Assembly: GCA_963931525.1 (NCBI GenBank)
Contig: OZ007023.1
Span: 1,302,001-1,366,000, forward strand
From: Fimenecus sp900545625
GTDB taxonomy: Bacteria > Bacillota > Clostridia > Oscillospirales > Acutalibacteraceae
DNA length: 64,000 nucleotides
Reading direction: 5' to 3'
The notes beneath the pieces are model-generated. The model worked only from the letters and a program-made list of their open reading frames with translations, did not search any database and was not told the DNA's origin. Numbering within the stretch: the stretch's first letter is position 1; the number at the start of each line of letters is the position of its first letter. The translations under genes and the position numbers were made by a program. Below, piece after piece: positions 16,561-26,018 of the stretch.

Positions 16561-18987
16561 ATGGAGTCTATTCCGCTCGCACACACGCGCCAGGGGAGCG
16601 GCGAAGCCGGTGTTCAGACGCTGCAGGAGCACAGCCGCCATGTCGCCGAGATTTGCGCGGCGCTGAGCGGCAGGATCGGGCTTCGTAACTTAGGGTATTT
16701 AACAGGCCTTTTGCACGATGCGGGCAAGGCGCATCCAAAATGGCAGACACATTTGCGCGAAAACACATCCGAAAAGCCGGGGCATGCTTACGCGGGGATG
16801 CTCTGGCTCTGGGAAAACCGCACAGGCGGCGGGGATTCACAAAACCTTGCCGCGCAGTTTGCCACGCTGGCGATCGGCTGTCACCACAGCGGCAGGCGCG
16901 ATATGATCTCGCCGGATGGAATCGATTGCTTCAGAGAACGTATGGCTGCCGCGCATGCCGATTCGATGTATATGGAAAGCATGAATCATTTTTTTGCGCA
17001 TTGCTGCACAAAAGCCGAAGTTTATGCGCTGCTGGAAAGCGCCGCAGAGGAACTGCGCGCGTTGTGCGGGCGCATCGCGGCGGCGTTTCCGTTACAGGGC
17101 GAGGATAGGCAGGCGAACAAGCGGTATGCAAACAGCGTCCGTTTTGCCATGGGTCTTGTCCAGCGCTTTTTATTCAGCGCCTTGGTGGATGCTGACTGGA
17201 CCGACACCGCCTGTTTTATGCAAAACCGTCCGCTGCCAAAAGAGCCGGACGATATACAGCGGCAAGGAACTTGGGACAAGCTGGCAGAGCATACCGAGCA
17301 GTTTGTGACGGCATTGCCGGCGCTTTACCCCATAGATCGTCTGCGCCGGGATATCTCAGAACGATGTATGCGTGCCGCTGAGCGCTGCGGCGAGGGGGTC
17401 TATCGCCTTTGTGTGCCGACCGGCGGCGGAAAAACCTATGCGGGACTGCGCTTTTGTATGCAGATGGCAAAAAAGCACAATGCGCAGCACGTGTTTTATT
17501 TCTCACCGTATAAATCGATCACCGGACAAAACGCCGCCTGTATTCGGCAGGCGCTTGGCAGCGTGGATGCGGTGCTGGAACACCATTCCGACGTTCTCGC
17601 ACCCGAAGAGAACACGGAAAGCGAACGCTTTTTAGCGCAGTCGCAGCGCTGGCAGGGGGTGCCGGTGATCTGTACGACGATGGTGCAGTTCCTGAATACA
17701 TTGTTTGCCGCACCGCGGCAAAATGTGCGCCGGCTGTGTGCGCTTTCAAACAGTGTGCTGCTGTTTGATGAGATCCAGGTGTTGCCGCTGCAGCATACCT
17801 ACCTGTTTAATTTGGCCGTCATGACGCTGTCTGAATTATTGCACTGTACGGTCGTGTTGTGCACCGCCACACAGCCGACGCTGGAGCGCGCTGCCTACCC
17901 GCTGCGTTTTTCCGAACCTGTAGATCTGGTGGAAAACAGCAAAGACCTGTTTCTTCCGTTTTGCCGGACGCGTCTCATCCCAAAGTTGATCCCCGGCGGT
18001 ATGCACGCACCGCAGCTTGCCGATTTCATTTGTGCGCAGGCACGGAATAATCGAAGCATTTTGATCGTGCTCAATACGAAAAAAGCCGTCAACAGCCTGT
18101 TTGATGCGCTGCAGGGGCAGACACCGGCAGATACGAAGCTGTTTTGTCTGACGACTTATCTCTGCAGTCAGCACCGACGCGATGTGCTTACACAAATATC
18201 AAAAGCTTTGCGCAGCGGAGAACGGCTGATCTGCGTCAGCACCCAGCTGATCGAAGCGGGCGTGGACTTGAGTTTTGACTGTGTGGTGCGCAGCCTTGCA
18301 GGACTGCCGAATATCGCACAGGCTGCCGGACGCTGCAACCGCCACGGGCAGGGCGGCGTGCGCGATGTGTATCTGGTCGTGTGTGCCGATGAGGATCTGC
18401 GCCATCTGCCGGAGATCGACGATGCGCGGCGGATCACACGCGACTTACTCGACACGTGCGATCCAAACACCGACCTGCTTTCCCCGCAAATGATGGACGC
18501 CTATTTCCGGCAGTATTACGAGAACGCGGCGCAGTCGAACAAGGCGGCGTATCCCGCACCGGGGCGTGACTTACCGCAAAATACCACGCTTTTGGATCTG
18601 CTGTCGAGTAATACTTGCGGTGTGCGGGCGTTCGTGGAAAGCGGGCATAAAAGGCCCGGAACATGGAGTCTGTGCCAAGCATTCGGCACGGCGGAGCGCC
18701 TGTTTGAAGCCATAGCCGACGCTGCGATTCCCGTGCTGGTGCCGTATAAAGAAGGCGTACGAAAAATCGCAGAGCTGTTTTCCTCGTCGCCGGATAAGGT
18801 GCGGTTGTCCGATCTGCAGCCCTATACCGTATCGCTCGGGAAAGGGGAACTGGACAGGCTCGAACGATCCGGTGCGGTTTATCCTGCCCTGCAGGGTGCG
18901 GTGCGCGTCTTGCGGGAAGAATTCTATGACAGCGAGAAGATCGGTGTTCGCATACAGGCGGAGGCTGTGCCGCCCTGTTTCGTATAA
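16561..18987 (+). CDS. cas3: Cas3 helicase-nuclease, type I-C
   Basis: Effector nuclease that nicks and unwinds target DNA recruited by the Cascade complex; 808 residues. The N-terminal HD nuclease has EHSRHVAEI (His24) and LLHDAGKAHPKW (His52-Asp53), with a further CHHSG at ~107. The SF2 helicase follows with Walker A PTGGGKT (286-292), DEIQ box at 403-406, CTATQPT motif III and QAAGRCNRHG motif VI. First gene of the cas operon, with AAAGGAGG before ATG 16561. Length and HD-helicase order match I-C Cas3. Confidence 0.95.
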   Translation: MESIPLAHTRQGSGEAGVQTLQEHSRHVAEICAALSGRIGLRNLGYLTGLLHDAGKAHPKWQTHLRENTSEKPGHAYAGMLWLWENRTGGGDSQNLAAQFATLAIGCHHSGRRDMISPDGIDCFRERMAAAHADSMYMESMNHFFAHCCTKAEVYALLESAAEELRALCGRIAAAFPLQGEDRQANKRYANSVRFAMGLVQRFLFSALVDADWTDTACFMQNRPLPKEPDDIQRQGTWDKLAEHTEQFVTALPALYPIDRLRRDISERCMRAAERCGEGVYRLCVPTGGGKTYAGLRFCMQMAKKHNAQHVFYFSPYKSITGQNAACIRQALGSVDAVLEHHSDVLAPEENTESERFLAQSQRWQGVPVICTTMVQFLNTLFAAPRQNVRRLCALSNSVLLFDEIQVLPLQHTYLFNLAVMTLSELLHCTVVLCTATQPTLERAAYPLRFSEPVDLVENSKDLFLPFCRTRLIPKLIPGGMHAPQLADFICAQARNNRSILIVLNTKKAVNSLFDALQGQTPADTKLFCLTTYLCSQHRRDVLTQISKALRSGERLICVSTQLIEAGVDLSFDCVVRSLAGLPNIAQAAGRCNRHGQGGVRDVYLVVCADEDLRHLPEIDDARRITRDLLDTCDPNTDLLSPQMMDAYFRQYYENAAQSNKAAYPAPGRDLPQNTTLLDLLSSNTCGVRAFVESGHKRPGTWSLCQAFGTAERLFEAIADAAIPVLVPYKEGVRKIAELFSSSPDKVRLSDLQPYTVSLGKGELDRLERSGAVYPALQGAVRVLREEFYDSEKIGVRIQAEAVPPCFV

Positions 18988-19020
18988 AGATAAAGTAAAC
19001 GGATTAAAGGAGGAATCTGT

Positions 19021-19764
19021 TTGGAACACGCCAATTCTATTTCCCTGCGGGTTTGGGGGCGGTATGCGCTGTTCAGCGACCCCATCACCCGCGTCGGCGG
19101 TGAAAAGTGCAGCTATCCGATCCCGACGTATCAGGCGATCAAAGGGATCTTGGAAAGCTGTTACTGGAAGCCGACATTCGTCTGGGTGCCGGACGAGATC
19201 CGCATCCTGCGCCCCATTGAGACCGAGTCTAAAGGGGTGCGCCCGATTCAGTACAACAACGGGAAAAACGACCTGTCCATCTACACCTATTTGTCCGATG
19301 TCGAATATCAGGTGCGTGCGCATTTTGAATGGAATCTGCATCGCCCCGACCTTGTGGGCGACCGGAACGAAAATAAGCACTATTTTATTGCAAAGCGCAT
19401 GCTTGAGCGCGGCGGGCGCCGGGATGTTTTCCTCGGGACGCGCGAATGTCAGGGGTATATTGAACCCTGCGAATTCGGCGCGGGAACGGGCGCGTATGAC
19501 AACACACCGCCTATGCCTCTGGGGCTGATGCTGCATGGCATCACCTATGCGGATGAGTCCGGCGACGGGCATATGTACGAACGTCTCTGGCGGCCCGTTA
19601 TGCGCGCGGGCGTGGTGCAATTTGTACGCCCGGAAGACTGCCCGGTCGTGCGGCCCATCCGCAAACAAAATATTAAGACTTTCACGCTCGGCGAAACGGT
19701 CGAGCCTGTCGAACGTCTGTTTAAGGAGGTGGCGCCGCGTGGGATGGATGGAACGCTGCTTTGA
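19021..19764 (+). CDS. cas5c: Cas5c, crRNA-processing Cascade subunit
   Basis: In type I-C this protein replaces Cas6: it cuts the repeat hairpin and stays bound to the crRNA 5' handle. It has 247 residues. Residues likely equivalent to the characterised Tyr/Lys/His active site are Tyr48 and Lys119-His120 (NENKHYFIAKRML). The start codon is TTG at 19021, chosen because AAAGGAGG stands at the right distance and homology begins at EHANSISLRVWG. The 3' end overlaps cas8c by 26 bp. Confidence 0.93.
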   Translation: MEHANSISLRVWGRYALFSDPITRVGGEKCSYPIPTYQAIKGILESCYWKPTFVWVPDEIRILRPIETESKGVRPIQYNNGKNDLSIYTYLSDVEYQVRAHFEWNLHRPDLVGDRNENKHYFIAKRMLERGGRRDVFLGTRECQGYIEPCEFGAGTGAYDNTPPMPLGLMLHGITYADESGDGHMYERLWRPVMRAGVVQFVRPEDCPVVRPIRKQNIKTFTLGETVEPVERLFKEVAPRGMDGTLL

Positions 19765-21712
19765 AACCTATGAAAACAACCGGGATCTGATCGGCGTGCC
19801 TGCCCAAAAAGCGGTGAAGGATACCGGCAGGCGTGAAGCACCCATCCTGCTGCCGGTTGCCCATACGACCCAAAAAGCCCATGTCGAGGTGAATCTCTCG
19901 GATGACGGCGTTTTTCAATCGGCTTGGGTGCTTCGCCCGGACGAGATGACCACGATCATCCCCTGTACCGAAGAATCCGGTTCGCGTACCTCCGGCGCAG
20001 TTCCGCACCCGCTTGCGGATAAGCTGCAATATATCGCGGGAGATTACAAGGCGTTCGGCGGTCCGAAAGCAAGCGCGTGGGAACCGTATCTGGAGCAGCT
20101 TCGCGCATGGTGTGCCTCACCGTACAGCCACCCAAAGGTGCGCGCGGTGCTGACTTATTTGGAAAAAGGCTGCCTGATCGCTGACCTTGTGCGCGAACGT
20201 ATCCTGTACACAGACGCAGCGGGACATTTGCTGCAAAAATGGGATGGCACAAAAAACGAAACCCCCGCCATATTTGGAGTTTTGACCGGCGGCGACGAGT
20301 TCGAGACCTTCGTGCGTTTCCGCGTCGGCGGCGTAGCGCTCGCAGGGAACAAAGCAGTACAGGAAAGCTACATCCGCTATTATCTTTCCACCATGCAGCA
20401 AACGGATTTCTGCTATGTGCAGGGGGAAAGCATGCCGGTCTCACGCTTAAGCCCCGCAAAGATCCGCAACGCGGGCGATAAAGCCAAGCTGATCTCCAGC
20501 AACGATAGTCAGAATTTCACATATCGCGGACGCTTTGAAAATGCCGAACAGGCGCTGAGCGTCGGCTACGAGACCACGCAAAAAGCACATAACGCGCTGC
20601 GTTGGCTTTGCGGGCGGCAGGGCGTGCAGAACGGCGACCAGACCATCCTGGTCTGGGGTACGGAAAACGAGCCGATCCCCGCCGTTACGGCAGATACTTT
20701 GGAACTTACCGAAAACGCACCCGGCCTATCCGACCTGCCGACACTGCCAAACGATTTTGAGACGGAAAAGGCGCAGCCGACCACGCGGGAGGCTTTTGCC
20801 CTGCAATTCAAAAAAGCGGTGCAGGGGTATCGCGCAAAGCTGGGCACACATTCCAAGATCACCGTCATGGTGCTGGATTCCGCAACGCCGGGTCGGCTGT
20901 CCGTCCGCTATTATCGGGAGCTTTCCGGCTCGCGGCTCGTCGATTGCGTGGAGGATTGGCATCGAAGTTTTGCTTGGGAGCTGCGCTACCGTAAAGTCGA
21001 AATTCCGCAGTCCGGCGGCAAGCCGGCCTTAAACCCCATAACCTTTCTCGGCGCGCCTGCACCTGCGGATATTGCCAAAGCAGCATACGGCGAGCGCGTC
21101 GACCAAAAGCTCAAGCAGCAGACCATTGAACGGCTGCTGCCCTGCATCACGGAGGGCAGGCGATTCCCGCGCGACCTAATGCTTTCCGCCGTACACCGCG
21201 CATCCAACAGCGTCGCTCTGGACACTTGGGAAGCGAACAAGACGCGCAGCATTGCCTGTGCCTTGGTGCGCGGCTATTATCACCGAAATCTAAAGGAGGA
21301 TTTTTCTATGGCAGTTCAAAACGATTGCAACGACCGCAGCTATTTGTTCGGACGCATCCTTGCCTATGCCGAACAGATCGAGTATACCGCCTCGCGCGCG
21401 CAGGATATCGCACCCGCCGACCGGCGGCCGACCAACGCGCTGCGTTATGAGGTCGCGTTCACGATCCATCCCGCCAAAACGACCGCGCTGCTTGAAACAC
21501 AGCTTCAACCGTACCTGACCCGTTTGGCAAGGGCGGGAAAATCTTCTTATCTGCACGATCGGATGCTGGAACTTATGGATCGGCTGAAATTGGATGGCTT
21601 TACAAATCAACCGCTTTCAGAACTGTATCTGCTGGGCTATGCCGCGCAGCGTATGGAATTTATCAAAAAGCACGATGCCGAAAACGACGCCCAATCTACT
21701 GTTTCTGAATAA
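19739..21712 (+). CDS. cas8c: Cas8c large Cascade subunit
   Basis: Large subunit that reads the PAM and recruits Cas3; 657 residues. The start is GTG 19739 with AAGGAGGT at 19723-19730, giving MGWMERCFETYENN; an upstream ATG at 19535 lies inside cas5c and is rejected. Recognisable parts are the N-terminal PILLPVAHTTQKAH region, NALRWLCGRQG and LVWGTENEP in the middle, and the C-terminal helical part beginning AVQNDCNDRSYLFGRILAYA. The last third contains a second start for Cas11c. Translationally overlapped with cas5c and 20 bp from cas7. Confidence 0.93.
   Translation: MGWMERCFETYENNRDLIGVPAQKAVKDTGRREAPILLPVAHTTQKAHVEVNLSDDGVFQSAWVLRPDEMTTIIPCTEESGSRTSGAVPHPLADKLQYIAGDYKAFGGPKASAWEPYLEQLRAWCASPYSHPKVRAVLTYLEKGCLIADLVRERILYTDAAGHLLQKWDGTKNETPAIFGVLTGGDEFETFVRFRVGGVALAGNKAVQESYIRYYLSTMQQTDFCYVQGESMPVSRLSPAKIRNAGDKAKLISSNDSQNFTYRGRFENAEQALSVGYETTQKAHNALRWLCGRQGVQNGDQTILVWGTENEPIPAVTADTLELTENAPGLSDLPTLPNDFETEKAQPTTREAFALQFKKAVQGYRAKLGTHSKITVMVLDSATPGRLSVRYYRELSGSRLVDCVEDWHRSFAWELRYRKVEIPQSGGKPALNPITFLGAPAPADIAKAAYGERVDQKLKQQTIERLLPCITEGRRFPRDLMLSAVHRASNSVALDTWEANKTRSIACALVRGYYHRNLKEDFSMAVQNDCNDRSYLFGRILAYAEQIEYTASRAQDIAPADRRPTNALRYEVAFTIHPAKTTALLETQLQPYLTRLARAGKSSYLHDRMLELMDRLKLDGFTNQPLSELYLLGYAAQRMEFIKKHDAENDAQSTVSE
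21308..21712 (+). CDS. cas11c: Cas11c small subunit from internal start within cas8c
   Basis: In type I-C systems the small subunit is translated from inside cas8c. Here an in-frame ATG at 21308 is preceded by AAAGGAGGA at 21292-21300, as strong as any start in the operon and otherwise purposeless inside a gene. The product is 134 residues, MAVQNDCNDRSYL to the common stop, all-helical in appearance, matching the expected small subunit that packs along the Cas7 backbone. The internal site is seen directly; expression is inferred from the known I-C case. Confidence 0.85.
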   Translation: MAVQNDCNDRSYLFGRILAYAEQIEYTASRAQDIAPADRRPTNALRYEVAFTIHPAKTTALLETQLQPYLTRLARAGKSSYLHDRMLELMDRLKLDGFTNQPLSELYLLGYAAQRMEFIKKHDAENDAQSTVSE

Positions 21713-21732
21713 AACATTTTTGGAGGTATATC

Positions 21733-22587
21733 ATGAAAACTTTACAGAACAAAATCGACTTTGCACTTGTCCTTGCCGTCCGACACGCCAATCCGAACGG
21801 CGATCCGCTCAACGGCAACCGCCCGCGTGAGACCTATGAGGGCTTCGGCGAAATTTCGGACGTCTGTCTCAAACGAAAGATCCGCAACCGCCTGATGGAC
21901 ATGGGCGAATGTGTTTTCGTACAATCCGATGACCGCTGTACAGACGGCCTCCACAGCCTCAAAGAGCGCGCAGATGCCTGCCCCGAGCTTGTGGCAGCGA
22001 GCAAAGCGAAAGACCGCGAGGCCTATGCGCAGGCTGCCTGCGAGACTTGGCTGGATGTGCGCAGCTTCGGACAGGTGTTTGCATTTAAATCGAAAGGAGA
22101 CGGTGTTTCCGTCGGCGTGCGCGGCCCGGTTTCGATCCACCCTGCGTTCAGCGTGGATCCCATTACCATTGACAGCCTGCAGATCACAAAAAGTGTGAAT
22201 GGTGAACCCGGCGATAAAAAATCGAGCGATACCATGGGCGCCAAGCACCGCGTTGGTTTCGGCGTATATACTACGTTCGGCAGCATCAACTGCCAGCTTG
22301 CTGAAAAGACGGGCTTTACCGACGCGGACGCAGAAAGCATCAAACACGCGCTCTGCACGCTGTTTGAAAACGACGCTTCCTCCGCGCGTCCCGACGGCAG
22401 CATGGAGGTGCTTCGCGTATATTGGTGGCGGCACAACTGCAAAAGCGGGCAATATCCGTCTGCCAAAGTCCACCGCTTGCTGAAGGTGGAGAAAAAAACG
22501 GATGCGCCGCGCACGATCGAGGATTACAATATCACCTGCGATACGCTGCCTGATCTCGCGGTGGAAGTCTATGGCGACGAATCCTGA
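21733..22587 (+). CDS. cas7c: Cas7c backbone subunit (Csd2)
   Basis: RAMP-type protein that polymerises along the crRNA; 284 residues. N-terminal LAVRHANPNGDPLNGNRPR is the family hallmark, followed by SDVCLKRKIRNRLMDMG and GDKKSSDTMGAKHRVGFG. TTTTGGAGGTATATC precedes ATG 21733. Its 3' end overlaps cas4 by 17 bp. Confidence 0.95.
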   Translation: MKTLQNKIDFALVLAVRHANPNGDPLNGNRPRETYEGFGEISDVCLKRKIRNRLMDMGECVFVQSDDRCTDGLHSLKERADACPELVAASKAKDREAYAQAACETWLDVRSFGQVFAFKSKGDGVSVGVRGPVSIHPAFSVDPITIDSLQITKSVNGEPGDKKSSDTMGAKHRVGFGVYTTFGSINCQLAEKTGFTDADAESIKHALCTLFENDASSARPDGSMEVLRVYWWRHNCKSGQYPSAKVHRLLKVEKKTDAPRTIEDYNITCDTLPDLAVEVYGDES

Positions 22588-23248
22588 CGATTACCTCCCG
22601 CTGTCCGGCATCCAGCATTTCTGTTTTTGCCGGCGGCAGTGGGCACTGATCCATCTTGAACAGCAGTGGGCGGAAAACCTGCGCACAGCACAGGGGCGGC
22701 TTCAGCATGCGCGCTGTCATGACGATACATATTCGGAATCGCGCGGAAACTTACGCATTGTGCGCGGCATGCGCGTAGCTTCTCAAACACTGCGGCTGAA
22801 CGGCGTATGCGATGTGGTGGAATTCCGCGCAGATCCGAACGGGATAGAGATCCAAGGGTGGTCGGGGACCTGGCACCCTTCTCCGGTGGAATATAAGCAC
22901 GGTGTCCCGAAAGAACACGACGCTGACCGTTTGCAGCTTTGCGCGCAGGCAATGGCGCTGGAAGAAATGCTGGTTTGTACGATCCCGCGCGGCGCACTGT
23001 ATTATGCGGGCACGCGGCGGCGCGAAGCAGTGGAACTGACTGCGGAGCTTCGACTGAAAACACAGACAATGGCGGACGAAATGCACGAACTGTATGCCCG
23101 CGGATACACGCCGAAGACCCGTCCCGGTAAGCATTGCAATGCCTGCTCCCTGAAAGAGCTCTGCTTGCCGGCACTTTGCCGCCGCGGTGATGTGTCGGGT
23201 TATATTCGCACACATCTTGAAGAAGCACAGCGGGGAGGGGAAACATGA
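22571..23248 (+). CDS. cas4: Cas4 nuclease for spacer acquisition
   Basis: RecB-type nuclease with an Fe-S cluster that trims PAM-containing prespacers for Cas1-Cas2; 225 residues. N-terminal cysteines lie in QHFCFCRRQWAL (Cys18, Cys20), the nuclease core has GVCDVVEF and PVEYKHG, the Q motif is DRLQLCAQAMAL, and C-terminal cysteines are in HCNACSLKELC. ATG 22571 lies within the cas7 end. The stop overlaps the cas1 start by 4 bp (ATGA). Confidence 0.93.
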   Translation: MATNPDDYLPLSGIQHFCFCRRQWALIHLEQQWAENLRTAQGRLQHARCHDDTYSESRGNLRIVRGMRVASQTLRLNGVCDVVEFRADPNGIEIQGWSGTWHPSPVEYKHGVPKEHDADRLQLCAQAMALEEMLVCTIPRGALYYAGTRRREAVELTAELRLKTQTMADEMHELYARGYTPKTRPGKHCNACSLKELCLPALCRRGDVSGYIRTHLEEAQRGGET

Positions 23249-24275
23249 GAAAACTGCTCAATACGCTGTTTGTCCTAACCGAGGACAGCTACCTTACCCT
23301 GGATGGTGAAAACGTTGTGGTGCGCCGCGGCGAAGCGGAAACTGCTCGCTTTCCGCTGCATACTCTGGAGAGTATTCTATGCTTTTCTTATCCCGGCGCA
23401 TCGCCCGCTTTGATGGGTGCATGTGCCGCGCACGGGGTGGATCTGGTCTTTTTCTCCCCGCGCGGAAAATTCCTGGCGCGCACGGTAGGCGAAACGCGCG
23501 GCAATGTCTTGCTGCGCCTGACGCAATGCCGCATAGCGGACAAAGAAGCAGAAAGCTGTCGGCTGGCGTGCAGCTTTATTCTCGGTAAGGTTTATAACGC
23601 CCGTTGGGTGTTCGAACGCGCTACGCGTGACCATCCGCAGCGGGTGCCTGTGGAACGGCTCAAAACAGTTTCCGCACAGCTCGCAGAAGCGCTCCCACGC
23701 ATTGAAGCGTGCGCAGCACCGGAAGAACTGCGCGGGCTGGAGGGGAGGCGGCACAGCGATATTTTGACGCGTTTGACAGCCTTATTTTGCAGCAGAGGGA
23801 CACATTTGCGTTCCATGGGCGCAGCCGCCGCCCGCCACTCGACCCCATCAATGCGCTTCTGTCCTTTGCCTATACTCTTTTGGCGCGGGATTGCACAGCC
23901 GCGTTGGAGGGCGTCGGGCTTGACCCGTATATCGGATTCCTGCACCGGCAGCGACCGGGTCGCTGCAGCCTTGCGCTTGACTTGATAGAGGAGCTGCGCT
24001 GCCCCTACGCCGACCGTTTTGTGCTTTCGTGTGTAAACCGAAAAATCGTAACAGACAGGCATTTTCAAAAACAGGAAAGCGGCGCCGTTCTGCTCAATGA
24101 CGAGGGCAGGCGTGCATTTCTCGGCGCCTGGCAGCGCCGAAAACAGGAAACCTTGCAGCACCCGTTCCTGCACGAAAAGATCCCATGGGGATTGGTGCCC
24201 TATGTGCAGGCGCTGCTGTTGGCGAGAATGCTGCGCGGGGATCTGGAACGTTATCCGCCATTTTTTTGGAAGTGA
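23245..24275 (+). pseudogene. cas1: cas1c interrupted by a one-base frameshift
   Basis: Cas1 is the integrase that inserts new spacers. The first frame codes MRKLLNTLFVLTEDSYLTLDG through APEELRGLEG; the -1 frame then continues GEAAQRYFDAFDSLI to PPFFWK with the conserved DPINALLSFAYTLLA, LEGVGLDPYIGFLH and the stop at 24275. Loss of one G from the run at 23742-23745 (GAGGGGAGG, where GAGGGGGAGG would restore frame) explains it. Both halves together give a normal ~343-residue Cas1 with its C-terminal metal-binding lobe. As read, translation would end in a false tail at 23985. Either a true mutation stopping adaptation or a consensus error. Confidence 0.85.
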
Positions 24276-24284
24276 GGGAACGGA

Positions 24285-24575
24285 ATGCTGGTGCTTGTAA
24301 CGTATGACGTTAATACGGAGACTGCGGCCGGGCGCAAGCGGCTGCGGCAGGTGGCAAAGCAGTGCGTAAATTACGGACAGCGTGTGCAGAATTCGGTGTT
24401 TGAATGTTTATTGGACGCTGCACAGTATGCAATGCTGAAGGCGCGCCTGACCGCGCTTATCGACGAGCAGATCGACAGCCTCCGTTTTTACAGGCTCGGA
24501 AATGCGTACCAAAGCAAGGTGGAACACGTCGGCAAAAGCCCGCGCTTCGCACAGGACGATGTTTTATTGTTGTGA
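24285..24575 (+). CDS. cas2: Cas2 adaptation protein
   Basis: Small ferredoxin-fold partner that bridges Cas1 dimers during spacer integration; 96 residues, MLVLVTYDVNT with the conserved Asp8, then QNSVFECLLD. It ends VGKSPRFAQDDVLLL as I-C Cas2 does. Starts 9 bp after the cas1 stop and precedes the array leader. Confidence 0.94.
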   Translation: MLVLVTYDVNTETAAGRKRLRQVAKQCVNYGQRVQNSVFECLLDAAQYAMLKARLTALIDEQIDSLRFYRLGNAYQSKVEHVGKSPRFAQDDVLLL

Positions 24576-24764
24576 TGTGCGGTGCGAACGTCAAGAGCAC
24601 AGCCGTATGGCGTGCCTTTCGCACCGGAAAAATGAGGGTTGATGTGCAAACCGAAATCCAACAAATGCTTTTTATTTCGGTTTGTGGACAGTTTCAGAGT
24701 AAGATTTGTATAATCTGTCTATGATTTTGCCAATTTAATGCCTTTTGCCTTGGCACATTTTGCT
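24576..24764 (+). promoter_or_regulatory. CRISPR leader with hairpin and promoter
   Basis: The AT-richer leader between cas2 and repeat 1 has a perfect 11-bp stem, CAAACCGAAAT (24647-24657) and ATTTCGGTTTG (24674-24684), which may end the cas transcript. Right after it lies a likely array promoter, TGGACA (24685-24690), an 18-bp spacer and TATAAT (24709-24714), 50 bp before the first repeat. Position next to cas2 and the repeat orientation mark this as the leader side. Confidence 0.75.
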
Positions 24765-26018
24765 GTCGCTCCCCGCACGGGGAGCGTGGATTGAAATGCG
24801 GCGATTGGTTGTCTGTCCATCCGTGTGATTGTCGTCGCTCCCCGCACGGGGAGCGTGGATTGAAATGAATCTGTGCCCGAACCGGGCGAAGCGGCATCTG
24901 GTCGCTCCCCGCACGGGGAGCGTGGATTGAAATTAACGATATGCTGGATCTCGGTCCCGTGTGGGTCGTCGCTCCCCGCCCGGGGAGCGTGGATAGAAAT
25001 ATCGACGGGTTGAACGATACAGAGCGCACCGGGAGTCGCTCCCCGCCCGGGGAGCGTGGATAGAAATGTATACTTTCGGCATTGCTTATCCTCCTTAACT
25101 GTCGTCGCTCCCCGCCCGGGGAGCGTGGATAGAAATCTGTCGGTATCTTTGCTACCGGCGCTGTTATCGGTGTCGCTCCCCGCCCGGGGAGCGTGGATAG
25201 AAATTCGGAATCAGCTTGTTGAGATTAAGGAGGTTTAAGTCGCTCCCCGCCCGGGGAGCGTGGATAGAAATGTCAATGCACAATGGTAAATGCGGAGGGT
25301 GACCGCCGCGTCGCTCCCCGCCCGGGGAGCGTGGATAGAAATATTGCTGATACTGCAAAAGTGGTTATGCCTGTCGTCGCTCCCCGCCCGGGGAGCGTGG
25401 ATAGAAATGGAGATCACAGCGAGCACGGCGTATCGTTATAGTGTCGCTCCCCGCACGGGGAGCGTGGATAGAAATCAGAGGATGTGTTGTCCTCTGTGAA
25501 TTCTACCATTGGTCGCTCCCCGCACGGGGAGCGTGGATAGAAATAATCCCGAAAAGTGGGAGAGCTACGACGACTGGACGGTCGCTCCCCGCACGGGGAG
25601 CGTGGATTGAAATATCTTTAGTGTCATATAAAAACCAAGGCATCATATAGTCGCTCCCCGCACGGGGAGCGTGGATTGAAATGTTGCGCGTGTGCGCTTG
25701 CTGTTGTTTAAGCGCCAATGTCGCTCCCCGCACGGGGAGCGTGGATTGAAATATTCTTTCGCAACGATAAACCGCCCCGCCTTGTGTCGCTCCCCGCACG
25801 GGGAGCGTGGATTGAAATATGTACGTCGCCACAGAGAAACTGCCAGTTATCGTCGCTCCCCGCACGGGGAGCGTGGATTGAAATAAGCAAGCGCAAGATA
25901 ATTTGCGTCTTGCACGACCGTCGCTCCCCGCACGGGGAGCGTGGATTGAAATTTCGGCGGGGACGATTCGATTCGTGAAATTCTCGGCCACACCCCACAC
26001 GGGTGTGCGGATAGAAAC
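24765..26018 (+). CRISPR. type I-C CRISPR array, 18 intact repeats plus one degenerate
   Basis: The 33-nt repeats start GTCGCTCCCC, form a GCTCCCC/GGGGAGC hairpin and end GAAAT. Intact repeats start at 24765, 24834, 24901, 24968, 25035, 25104, 25172, 25239, 25310, 25376, 25443, 25512, 25581, 25650, 25720, 25786, 25852 and 25920; a degenerate one occupies 25986-26018. Spacers are 33-38 nt and all different. Variants occur in blocks: repeats 1-3 and 13-18 have loop GCAC and end GGATTGAAAT, 4-10 have loop GCCC and end GGATAGAAAT, 11-12 combine GCAC with GGATAGAAAT. The sequence and the cas set agree with type I-C. Transcription is rightward from the leader. Confidence 0.98.

Noticed and set aside
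19535..19738. Upstream extension of cas8c
   Set aside because: It lies wholly within cas5c; GTG 19739 has a proper ribosome site and homology starts there.
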